A DNA stretch of 64,000 bases from the NCBI RefSeq assembly GCF_019925205.1, contig NC_083562.1, positions 29,078,001 to 29,142,000 of the forward strand, in the 5' to 3' direction. This DNA comes from Metopolophium dirhodum. Taxonomy: Eukaryota > Arthropoda > Insecta > Hemiptera > Aphididae. The notes below the pieces were generated by a model. The model was not told where the DNA came from and did no database searches. It worked only from the letters and a program-made list of their open reading frames with translations. Shown one piece after another: positions 38,170 to 47,759 of this stretch; position 1 is the first letter of the stretch; every line of letters begins with the position of its first letter. The translations under genes and the position numbers were made by a program.

Positions 38170-41100
38170 GTGAGCAAATACTTTTTAATAAGTTAAGCGT
38201 TACAAAATTATGTAACTTTAACCTACATTTTGAAAGAATTTTATTTAAAAAAACTAATTGTTTTGATAATGTATGTATTATAAAAAGTGTGTATTGTATC
38301 TAATTTATACTTTAGTAACCTATAGGTTCTTACCACGGACTAAGATAGACAGGACTGGAAACCATATGATGATCGGTGACGGGGAGTCGGATCGCAATTG
38401 TCTCGGTACCTTCTACCCTTCCCTGCCAAAAATTGGTACATAGCCAAAATGCACGCTATCTGCTTGGTAAAATATTAACTATTTGGATTTTGATTTTTGA
38501 ATTTTTCATTGATTTTTATAATTTTCATTCTTATCATCATTCAATTTTCCATTCAGCCACTAGGTAGCGTTAAAACCAGCTATGTTTTACATAAATCAGC
38601 AGAAGCACTTCAGACCCGTTAAAAATTTGCTCGTTTCCAGTCCTCCCTATCCTAGTCCGTGGTACCTACCTATTAACAAAATCAATTTTTTTGCAATTTC
38701 TTTTAGGTATAATGATATAATTCACAATTCTAGAGTGTTGTCAATTCCACTTATTAGATGTGATGACCAAGTGTTTAATGGCATTATTAAACAGGAAACT
38801 ATTGATAATCAATTATTTAATGGAATGATAAAAGAGGAACATATTGATGAAACAGACCATCACAATGATAGTCAATTATTACAAAAAAGGTATGTATTAA
38901 ATTTTCATCATAGTATAATATTCGTTTTTATGATAAAATTTTTATATTTTTCAATTTTTTTTTATCATGTGGTTTAAACTAAAAGATTATTTATAAAAAT
39001 GAATAAATGAAAAGGTTTGGCAAGTGGATCAAGACCTGTTTTGCTGTACATAAAGTGTGGATCACTGTAATGGACATATTACATTTGATTTCAATGATAT
39101 AAAATGATTATACCTATTCGAAAAATTATTCATAGTGTTCACAGTCTGTCAGCTTGTTTCTAAGTAGGCACCTATATTTAATGATGTTATTGCTATTAAA
39201 GTAATTTATTTTCCTATTCGTAAAAATGTAGGATGGATTATTTTTTTTTCCGAAAACTATTTGAAAATGTAATTTTGTGTATACAATATGATCATAACTT
39301 TAAAAGTTTCAAGGAGTTCAAAAAGAATCAAAATATTTTAATGTCAATTTAAGGTGTATAGAAAATGTTAAGATAATATTAGGTGGAAATTTTAAGTATA
39401 TTACATACAGTCAATTGTTAATGAATTGCACAAAAAATTGTTCTATACTTCTATTATCGACAACTAAGAAATAATATTAATAAAAATCGGCAAATTGATA
39501 GCTTAAATTGATAAATAAAAATATAAAGAATATATATAATTTTTTTTATTAATAAACCCGCGGCAATTTAGACTATTGGGTGGTTTTTAACTGTGGGGAA
39601 GGTTTTGTAGGTTTAAACACGTGTGTTTATTACATTGGCCAAATTTTCTAGTGGGCACCCGTAGGTATATCCCTGGGTGGGTGATGGCGGTCTCTCTGTC
39701 CAGACACAGTAACTACCCGAAAAAAAGTGAACATTTTTTATTTTTGTGTCTGTCATTACCTTTTAGGACACTATGATATTTGAAAAATATTAAAAATCCT
39801 TAGTCAGAGTTTTTATTTATAAGCATTTAAAGTTCAAATCTTGACAAAATACGGAAAAATCATGAAAATTAGCAAATTATTTTGAGTTGAGAATTCATAA
39901 AAATTTTTCTTTTTAAATCTAAGTTTTGAAAATGTAATACAAAATTATCCATAAGTTTGTCTACTTTTATCAAAAAAAAATGTCTACAAGAAAGTCAAAT
40001 TAAGAGGACGTGATACCCGCATGTGTTGTCTCCGTCTTACAAGTGCGTAACATAGCAAATTTTATGCTCAGCAGAACCGTGTAGCTCTAGTGTTAGTATA
40101 AAAATTAGAGCGAATTGACTTCTTATAAAATCTTGAGGTAAGATTATTGTCTAGGCAACCTCATAGGATTTTTATTATATTTTAATTTTAACGCGAGTTA
40201 TGAGTATTTTAAAATTCTAAATTTTTTATACATCTTAAAATACTCATAACTCGCTTCAAAATTAAAATATACTAAAAAGCCCATGAGGTTGCCTAAATAA
40301 TAATCTTACCTTTAGATTTTATAAGAGGTCAATTCACTCTAATTTTTAAATTATTAATTATCACTTATATTAGCATTTTCTATACTGGATAAAATTTTGA
40401 AAATAATTTTACTCTTTTTGAGTTGTTTACGGACATTGTAGTTTTCAATTTTTTTAGTTTTTTTTTTCCATAAATATCAATAAAATTTTATTTGTTGGGT
40501 AAAAAAGTGTGAAAATGTAATACAAGACTCCTGATATATTGTTACAATAGCAGTTGAAAAATGTATACATAGGCACAATTTTTTTTATAAGCATTTAAAG
40601 TTCAAATTTTGACAAAATGTATCAAATTTAAAATTTAATAATTATTTTGTAGTTAAAAATTTATAAAATGTTCAACTTTTATAGCTAAGGATTGAAAATT
40701 TAAAACAAGGTTCTACGTAAATAGGTTATATATAAATAACTGTATTCACAATAATATCATCAAAATATACTTAGTAATATCATAGGCTGTCTGATCGTCA
40801 TCGCTCATAATCGTTTTTCTTATACAATGATATAATATCATTGAATTCAAATTTAACACCATGCAATAGAGTGACCCACTTGTAACCTACTGCACAGCTG
40901 AGTGACACCCACTTGCCCACCTTTTTTGTATTACTTTTGTATTATCTTAAGTAGCAACTAGTTTCACTTATCTACGATGAAGTAACCTAATGGCTTATGA
41001 CAATCACAAAACTGCTCATTTTCAACAATTATCAAACTAAATTGTATTTCTCTATGTATAAAAGTTAATAATTATGAAAATGTATAGTTACCTATAAATT

Positions 41101-44100
41101 ATTATTGTAAAATGATTAATTGTGTGCTGTTAATAATAACTAGTGATTAGTCCCTATGCAACTATTTATAAGCTATCAATTATAACTATACTTAACTTAA
41201 AACTACCACGTTAAAATTTAAGTGATTAAAATATTATATTCTTATAGTAAATTTTACGGTTTTTAATTTTGGTCCTTAACGTTTTTTGTCGAGAGTTCAG
41301 TGGTTAACGAGTTATAAGAAAAATAGTGGGAGGGTAGATTTCACCTCTTTTTTTTGGTGGGGGGGAGGGTGGAGAGATACACTCAGGGGTTAGGCGTCAG
41401 GACTTTTAGTATGTCAATTGGGAAGATACATTCTAAGTGTATACCAAAATTCAGTTGAGGGCGAATTTTTTCCGATCATTGTCTATTGATCTAATTTGAC
41501 TGGACTAATAGGGAATTTTCAATTTTTACCTCTCAAAAGTAACAACTAAATTCAATTTGAAACATAAAATCATACTGAAGTCGAAATTCAAAGCATTATT
41601 TCTACTGTTTATTGTGTACAATTATTTATAAGGTATATTTGAACATATTAAATAGATAGATATATAAATAAATATATGTATATAATATTTTATAAGTATA
41701 AAAGTTATAGTATATTAGATGTACGTTTGATATAATATTCTTAATATATAAACTGGTTTATGAGCTATTCAATTTTTTCCCATGTTATTATTAAAATGTA
41801 CAAATTGGCTATAAATACTATAGTTTGCTCACTGCGGTACAAAATATTCAGCCCTAATTTACTAGCGATCCTCGTGTTAAACGCCAGACACTATTAATTA
41901 ATTAATAATTAGTGCTGAATATTTTGTACCGCAATGAGCGATCTATAGTATTTATAATCAATGCTATATTATGTAGCTATATTTATTTTCCTTTATTTGA
42001 TAAAGGTTAACATTTTTAATATACCTTATTTTATTTTCTTAGAATTAAAACTGAAGAAAAAAGAAACACAACAGATACTGAAATTAAAGTAGAAATAGAT
42101 TATATTAATATTTATGAATTTGAAGGAACAGTCTTACAACAAAGCTACTCTTCAGAATTAATGACTCGTATGAATTCAAACTTAACATCCAACAGTTTAA
42201 AGAAAACTTCATTGAGTGATAACTTTGATAAGGAGTTTTCTACAGCATCCAATTTAACTGCGCATACAAGAATACATACCAGAAAAAAGCCGTATATATG
42301 TGATATCTGTGATAAATTTTTTTTTCTGAAAACAAATTTAATAACTCATATAAGGATGCATACCCTTGAAAAGCCATATACTTGTGATATCTGTGATAAG
42401 GAGTTTTCTACGGCATCCAATTTAAAATCGCATACGAAGACACATACTGGACTGAAGCCTTATAAATGTGATATCTGTGGTAAGGAGTTTTCTAGAGTAT
42501 CCACTTTAACTGCGCATACAAGAATACATACTGGCGAAAGGCCGTACAAATGTGATATCTGTGGTAAGGGGTGTTCTACATCTTCTGATTTAACTGTACA
42601 TACAAGAATACATACCGGAAAAAGACCATATAAATGTGATATCTGTGGTAAGGAGTTTTCTATAGTATCCAATTTAACTGCGCATACAAGAATACATACT
42701 GGCGAAAGGCCATACAAATGTGATATCTGTGGTAAGGGGTGTTCTACATCTTCTAATTTAACTGTACATACAAGAATACATACCGGAAAAAGACCATATA
42801 AATGTGATATATGTGGTAAGGAGTTTTCTAGAGTATCCACTTTAACTGCGCATACAAGAATACATACTGGTGAAAGGCCATACAAATGTGATATCTGTGG
42901 TAAGGGGTGTTCTACATCTTCTAATTTAACTGTACATACAAGAATACATACCGGAAAAAGACCATATAAATGTGATATCTGTGGTAAGGGGTGTTCTACA
43001 TCATCAGATTTAACAAAGCATTCAAGAACACATACTGGCGAAAGGCCATACAAATGTGATATCTGTGATAAAGGGTGTTCTACATCATCAGATTTAACAA
43101 TGCATTCAAGAATACATTCCGAAGAAAAGCCGTATAAATGTGATATCTGTGGTAAGGGGTGTTCTTCATCATCAGGTTTAACAAAGCATTCAAGGACACA
43201 TACCGGAGAAAAACCGTATACATGTGATATCTGTGGTAAGGGGTGTTCTACATCTTCTAATTTAACTGTGCATACAAGAATACATACCGGAAAAAGGCCA
43301 TATAAATGTGATATCTGTGGTAAGGGGTGTTCTTCATCATCAGGTTTAACAAAGCATTCAAGGACACATACCGGAGAAAAACCATATACATGTGATATCT
43401 GTGGTAAGGGGTGTTCTACATCTTCTAATTTAACTGTACATACAAGAATACATACCGGAAAAAGACCATATAAATGTGATATATGTGGTAAGGAGTTTTC
43501 TAGAGTATCCACTTTAACTGCGCATACAAGAATACATACTGGTGAAAGGCCATACAAATGTGATATCTGTGGTAAGGGGTGTTCTACATCTTCTAATTTA
43601 ACTGTACATACAAGAATACATACCGGAAAAAGACCATATAAATGTGATATCTGTGGTAAGGGGTGTTCTACATCATCAGATTTAACAAAGCATTCAAGAA
43701 CACATACTGGCGAAAGGCCATACAAATGTGATATCTGTGATAAAGGGTGTTCTACATCATCAGATTTAACAATGCATTCAAGAATACATTCCGAAGAAAA
43801 GCCGTATAAATGTGATATCTGTGGTAAGGGGTGTTCTTCATCATCAGGTTTAACAAAGCATTCAAGGACACATACCGGAGAAAAACCGTATACATGTGAT
43901 ATCTGTGGTAAGGGGTGTTCTACATCTTCTAATTTAACTGTGCATACAAGAATACATACCGGAAAAAGGCCATATAAATGTGATATCTGTGGTAAGGGGT
44001 GTTCTTCATCATCAGGTTTAACAAAGCATTCAAGGACACATACCGGAGAAAAACCGTATATATGTGATATCTGTGGTAAGGGGTGTTCTACATCTTCTAA

Positions 44101-44227
44101 TTTAACTGTGCATACAAGAATACATACCGGAAAAAGGCCATATAAATGTGATATCTGTGGTAAGGGGTTTTATACTTCATCACATTTACCAAAGCATTTA
44201 AAAACACATGCCAGAGATAAACTTTAG
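38123..44227 (+). CDS. C2H2 zinc-finger protein, 23 fingers, three coding exons
   Basis: Joined from 38123-38169, 38707-38889 and 42043-44227 this gives 804 residues. Donors (AA|GTGAGC, AG|GTATGT) and acceptors (ttttag, tttcttag) are sound, and all junction phases agree (split codons make Lys16 and Arg77). Residues 1-160 are acidic and low-complexity with four IKxE motifs. A finger lacking its cysteines lies at about 137-160. Residues 161-804 are 23 contiguous 28-residue fingers of the form YKCDICGK...H-x3-H-TGE/K-K/RP. Such proteins bind DNA in the nucleus, usually as transcription regulators. Sixteen fingers have Cys where the core Phe is expected. Fingers 7-14 and 15-22 are a tandem duplication. 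No ZAD, BTB or KRAB domain is seen. The orthologue and DNA target are unknown. Confidence 0.9.
38331..38662. mobile_element. TA-flanked inverted-repeat element in intron 1
   Basis: The 30-bp ends (left starting ccacggactaagatag, right ending ctatcctagtccgtgg) match in inverted orientation at 27 of 30 positions. Both ends are bordered by TA (38329-38330 and 38663-38664), as for Tc1/mariner-type insertion. The element is 332 bp with no transposase. It lies 161 bp after the intron's donor and 42 bp before its last base, and supplies more than half of the intron. Confidence 0.75.
38707..38889 (+). CDS. Coding exon 2 of the zinc-finger gene
   Basis: The acceptor tttcttttag precedes and the donor AAAAAG|GTATGT follows. 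It encodes residues 17-76, acidic and Asn/Gln-rich, with two related pieces, FNGIIKQETID and FNGMIKEEHID, that look like an internal repeat. Each carries an IKxE motif. Without the splice the frame would run into intron-coded, Phe-rich sequence up to 38977. Confidence 0.75.
39005..39450 (+). repeat. Dispersed repeat A, old diverged copy
   Basis: It follows the order of 47785-48400 (ggcaagtggat, tgctgtaca, gtggatcactgtaatgga, then gtctgtcagctt and caaaatatttt), with many changes and gaps. It lies tail to tail with the reverse copy that begins near 39725. It sits inside intron 2. Confidence 0.5.
39725..40978 (-). repeat. Dispersed repeat A, copy 2, broken by a hairpin insert
   Basis: It matches the minus strand of the copy at 47760-49215 from the tttgtgtctgtcattacctt end to the cacttgcccacc end. 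Between 40004 and 40347 a foldback element replaces a middle segment that copies 1 and 3 still have. Its right half is very similar to copy 1, suggesting both are fairly young. It lies in intron 2 of the zinc-finger gene. Confidence 0.7.
40004..40347. mobile_element. Foldback element, copy 3, nested in repeat A
   Basis: The outer end gaggacgtgatacccgcatg and gtctccgtcttacaagtgcg opens the left side. The arms 40101-40212 and 40234-40347 pair over about 110 bp, with blocks such as ggcaacctcata / tgaggttgcc and actcataactcgc, around a 21-bp centre. The right arm lacks the outer 95 bp, so it is truncated. As RNA it would form a long hairpin within intron 2. Confidence 0.75.
41804..41962. mobile_element. 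Foldback element, 56-bp arms, near the intron 2 acceptor
   Basis: The arms 41804-41859 and 41907-41962 pair at about 50 of 56 positions (central block gcggtacaaaatattcag). The 47-bp loop includes the taattaattaat stretch. It ends 80 bp before the exon 3 acceptor. Confidence 0.7.
42043..44227 (+). CDS. Coding exon 3: the zinc-finger array
   Basis: It starts after ttttattttcttag and reads IKTEEKRNTTDTEIKVE... before the fingers, joining exon 2 as QKR|IKTEE. The array begins at 42293 and runs in exact 84-bp units to the stop. Three finger types alternate: helix segments STSSNLTVH, STSSDLTKH/SSSSGLTKH and SRVSTLTAH. Residues at the usual contact positions (-1, 2, 3, 6) are T,S,N,V; T,S,D,K; S,S,G,K; and R,S,T,A. 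If exon 3 were used alone, ATG 42161 would give a 688-residue product. The stop TAG at 44225-44227 truncates an older, longer array. Confidence 0.95.
42797..44140 (+). repeat. Tandem duplication of an eight-finger, 672-bp block
   Basis: Block 42797-43468 (fingers 7-14) and block 43469-44140 (fingers 15-22) have the same finger order and nearly the same bases. They share a rare ATA for Ile in their first finger, where neighbours use ATC. Within each block, fingers 5-6 and 7-8 are themselves a two-finger repeat. Confidence 0.9.
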
Positions 44228-44311
44228 AAATGTAATATCTGTAATCATATTTTTTCTCTGAAAAGGTATTTAATATGTTATAAAATGACACATACCGGAA
44301 AAAGTGTTTAA
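44228..44311 (+). pseudogene. Decayed terminal zinc finger after the stop
   Basis: Directly in frame after TAG the sequence reads KCNICNHIFSLKRYLICYKM and then THTGKSV before TAA. This is a finger with both Cys and the HTGK linker, but the first His has become Cys (LICYKMTH). The stop stands where other fingers have Tyr (TAT/TAC), so a nonsense change probably removed it from the protein. Confidence 0.8.
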
Positions 44312-44486
44312 AAATTCAATATACTCAAGACACAAAAAATTATCTTATTTAATATTTATTAAAACTTTTATACTTTAATCATTTCATAGTATTTATGGAT
44401 TAGTTTATAAAAATATGTTGATAAATGGTTATTAATAGAGTATTTTTAAAATTATTTCCGAGCTGATAACAAATGTACATGGACAT

Positions 44487-44640
44487 TATTTTCGTCCAAT
44501 AAGGAATTATGAATAAAAATAATGTTTATGTTTAATACAACTAAAATAAATATCAAAAATATATTTTCTTCGAATAAGGAATAAAGAATAAAAATAGGTG
44601 TTTACGTTTAATATAAATTTAATAGTTATTAAAGTAGCTA
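44487..44640. repeat. Tandem ~76-bp repeat in the 3' flank, each with AATAAA
   Basis: attttcgtccaataaggaat at 44487 and attttcttcgaataaggaat at 44563 begin two similar units that continue gaataaaaat and a gttta-containing tail. Both carry AATAAA (first at 44512-44517), so either could serve as polyadenylation signal of the zinc-finger gene. This is an inference from position. Confidence 0.5.
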
Positions 44641-45729
44641 TTACGAAAAATAATTTAATTTAATTATATGGCATTTCTGCTACAAATGAACACCTGTTTA
44701 ATAAAATAAATATTGGACACATTTTTATATTTGTAGGAAAACAGTACCTTATTTTTGGAGGAAAATAGACCCACCCAGGTAGTTAGGTCTCATTATATTT
44801 TCCAAATATGTTGTACTTGACATTGGATATGTGGGCTGTGCAGTCTATATATTAATAAGTCTATGGTTATATAAATGGTTATATATCATTGCGATTCTAG
44901 TTTATACTATTAAATATTAAATATATAGGTATCAATTATACTAAAATAAGTTATTAATTAATTTTATCGTTTATTTTCATTATTACCCATGTTTTATAAA
45001 TTGTTCATAACTCATAAGACTACAAAATAAATATAGTATACCTTGTATAGGAGCTATTTAATTGTAGGATTGGCTGAAGATTTCAACACTAATCTTTATA
45101 AAAAATAAAATAATATAGTAAAAATACTTGGTTTATTGAAACAGTTATATCAATAATAAAGATAAAAATAGATCTTAACTATACTACTGTTCCAATTGAT
45201 AAAAATCATTTGTTTAGAAAAAAATGAATGTTTAAAAATATATTTTTTATGTAGCTGTCGACGAGGATCTTTTATATGTAATACGTACTTTATACATGAA
45301 CTTAATTTGTACCGTTATTCAAGATACAAGATACTCGATACATCCCAAACTATACAGAATACCAGGAATCCATTCTTATACTTTAAGGTTTATGTATAAG
45401 GTCAAGTGGGGTAAATGGAAAAAATATTTTTAAATTTCTATATTTTATACAATTACTAGTTGTTATGACAATTGTTTTCCATTTCTACATTATGATCTTA
45501 TTAGAACACTTTCAGTAATGACAATGTCGCAATTTAAAATTTAATGTACTTACTATTTTTCAAAAAAATTTACATTTACATTTGCCCCATCAAAATATGA
45601 TAAAACATATTTTTCGGGGTAAATGAAAACTAAACAAATTTGTCAGTAATCCGTAGGAATAACCCCTGGAGCATTTGAAAATATTTGTGTAGTACGCATA
45701 TTTCATTTTGCCCCATATTACATAGTGGC
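44641..45729. other. AT-rich stretch; iterated ggggtaaatg motif at 45405-45720
   Basis: There is no gene. ggggtaaatg or its complement appears near 45407, 45583, 45618 and 45705 in alternating orientation, and the outer two face each other. This may be another small inverted-repeat element of about 310 bp, but no target duplication was found. Confidence 0.3.
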
Positions 45730-47500
45730 CAGGGAGACATTCATAAACCATTGTGTAACGGGGAGATACGAGGGCCATAACTTGATGGTTTCTTAGACCT
45801 TTAGCCATATGTCGCAAGATTGGCTCTCTCCGCGCCTAGTGACGCGACTACATCCTGTGCCAGGGTGTGCACTGGGCGGCCAGACGCCAGGCAGTGGCCC
45901 AAGGCATACACATTTGAGGTACCTATTTCGTGAGTTTCGTATGAAACGTCGGCGGCATCAGGTAACAACCTGATCGAGCACTCCCCTTCTAAGACGGCAC
46001 TAACACAACCTCCGCAAGGCCATCCACATAAGTCACGGACGTGTGGCAGCCCAGCGGACTCGGGGACAGCCAAGGGCGCGCCTGACTGCCGGACGTGCGT
46101 GCTATAGTTAATCGGAGTACTGTTTCACCAGTAGGGGTCCCTCCGATTCCCGCAGAATGAGATTTAGGATTCCATAATCCGGGTTCGCACAAAGACCTGG
46201 TTCCCACTAGTGCAGGTATCGGGGTAGAACTTTTACGTCTGCCGCGACACTGCCTTTTATTTGAGCGGTACGGTTTTCTGCGTGGATTTCCGTTCCTGCA
46301 CCGAGTGGTTTCTCGGAGTTTTATAGGGGCTTATAGTATATGCCTGGTTAGGTCTACTACTCACACCGGGTCGTTCAAATTTTGGTTCAAGCTCTCGATC
46401 GTGTTTTGAATGAGAATGGACCGGCGTGTGGTCGGAGGTTCGCGGGCAGGTTCGAGGTACCTGCGCGTGGTTGCTTTTACCCGACCCTTCCGTTCCATTT
46501 TATCCATTTCAACGTTCTCATCGATGTGTCGCAAGGTTTACAGAGGGTTACATTGAATTCCCGTAATCGCTCCTATTATCCTCACGCGGATATTTATTCT
46601 CGTGCAGAATAGAAGGGTATCCCACTTTCCCTTGGCCACTGTAAATTCATTCATTTTTGAAATTTTATATCACCAATTACGTCTAACGAGGTAACCCTTC
46701 GTCAGCGCGCACACGTGTGTTGTGAGAAAATACACTTAGCGCCCGGAACACGACCTAGGTACTTGTCATGAACTCAAATTAGCACGGCCAATCCGCACCA
46801 CCAGCTCACACTGCAAATTTGAGTTTTTCTCTCTCCTGGTTCGCAAGTTGGCATTCCATCAGCAGATGCTCCGTGGTTCCATTAGAGTACCCACACTGGC
46901 AAGCTGCATCGCCTCTAAGTTTAAAACGATGGAGTTGAGCGTTGAAGTTCCCGTGGCCCTACATCAACTGGGACGTGTAATGGTCCATGTTGCACCACCC
47001 ACGGTTCAGCCCACGCTTGACGTCAGGAAACCACTTAGGCTAAACCTAACCTGGCTATCTGCCCTTGTCACTGGCGACCAACTTGCCCTGCCAGAAGTCA
47101 ATGATGTTGTTAGCGTACTGGACCTTCCTAGCCTCGGCCATAACCATCGTCATAACACCTCTCCTAACCGCGATCCTATCATTTTCGATCCTGGTTATTC
47201 GTAATAATTCCAGGTCGAGAGGAGGTACTCCAGCTAGTACCTGCAGCGTCATTGTTGAGGTGGTATTATATGCACCCGTTGTCGCTTTTACTGGCTTCCT
47301 TTGAACACTGTTGGCTCTTCCTAGGTGGTGCCCGTCAGTCATACACTTCGGGGCACACACAGAGGCCGCATAGCTTATTTGCGATATGATTGTATGAACA
47401 CTGTCTTGTACAGGTTCTTAGTAATTTCCTTTTTAAGTGGACGTATCACGGAAAAAAATCTGTTACTGGTTACTATCATAGGCATAAACCCATTTTTTGA
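45730..47500 (-). mobile_element. 3' end of an R1/LOA/jockey-type non-LTR retrotransposon, decayed
   Basis: On the minus strand a reverse-transcriptase ORF tail (about 47420 down to 46806) is followed by roughly 1 kb of GC-richer sequence that would be the 3' UTR. The piece lacks the endonuclease and catalytic reverse-transcriptase core, as in ordinary 5'-truncated insertions. The lower boundary is not marked by a clear poly-A tail or target duplication, so 45730 is approximate; the upper limit is also approximate. Confidence 0.65.
46806..47420 (-). pseudogene. C-terminal part of a non-LTR reverse transcriptase, with stops
   Basis: Reading down from about 47420 the translation contains SYAAS, SVQRKPVKATTGAYNTTSTM, then LQVLAGVPPLDLELLRITR. 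This matches the conserved R1/jockey-type region after the polymerase (YGAPVW..., QR...AYRTVS...VLAGVPPLDL). Further on are GHGNFNAQLHRFKLRG, then CQCGYSNGTTEHLLMEC, the C-terminal Cys/His knuckle of these elements, and ...EREKLKFAV before TGA at 46806-46808. TAG codons interrupt at 47055, 47046, 47040 and 46959. It is a dead copy. The surviving frame otherwise stays aligned over more than 500 bp. Confidence 0.8.
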
Positions 47501-47755
47501 GAGATAACAATGACTAAATAACTAACACATAATATGTAGAGGGATACCTAAATATATTACCTATTAGCTACTATATGAAGGCCCAAAATTAGCCCATACC
47601 CTGCCAGACTACGATCTCGCTAATGACAAGGGGTGGGGAGGGCAAATGCCCACCCTGTCACCACCAAATTACGCCACTGCCATAAGGTATACCTATTTTA
47701 TTAATTAATAAATTATTTAATCAAGATAGGTAATATGTATACGTTATAGGTAATT
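47500..47755. other. Short non-coding link, possible hAT end at 47668-47682
   Basis: The sequence aattacgccactgcc at 47668-47682 resembles a hAT terminal repeat in style, but no partner end was found nearby. Confidence 0.25.
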
Positions 47756-47759
47756 ATTA

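Noticed and set aside
35720..40347. CRISPR-like array from the recurring arms
   Set aside because: The copies are inverted arms of transposon-like elements at irregular spacing in a eukaryotic setting, with no regular repeats and spacers.
42460..43725. 421-codon open frame on the minus strand opposite the zinc-finger array
   Set aside because: It is the mirror of the 84-bp repeat unit: its protein is a 28-residue period of HLYGLSPVCVLECFVK-type text with no independent signal. It stays open only because one unit without stops is repeated.
46848..47304. Plus-strand frames of 79-118 codons
   Set aside because: They are antisense to the reverse-transcriptase tail, whose minus-strand reading has conserved motifs.
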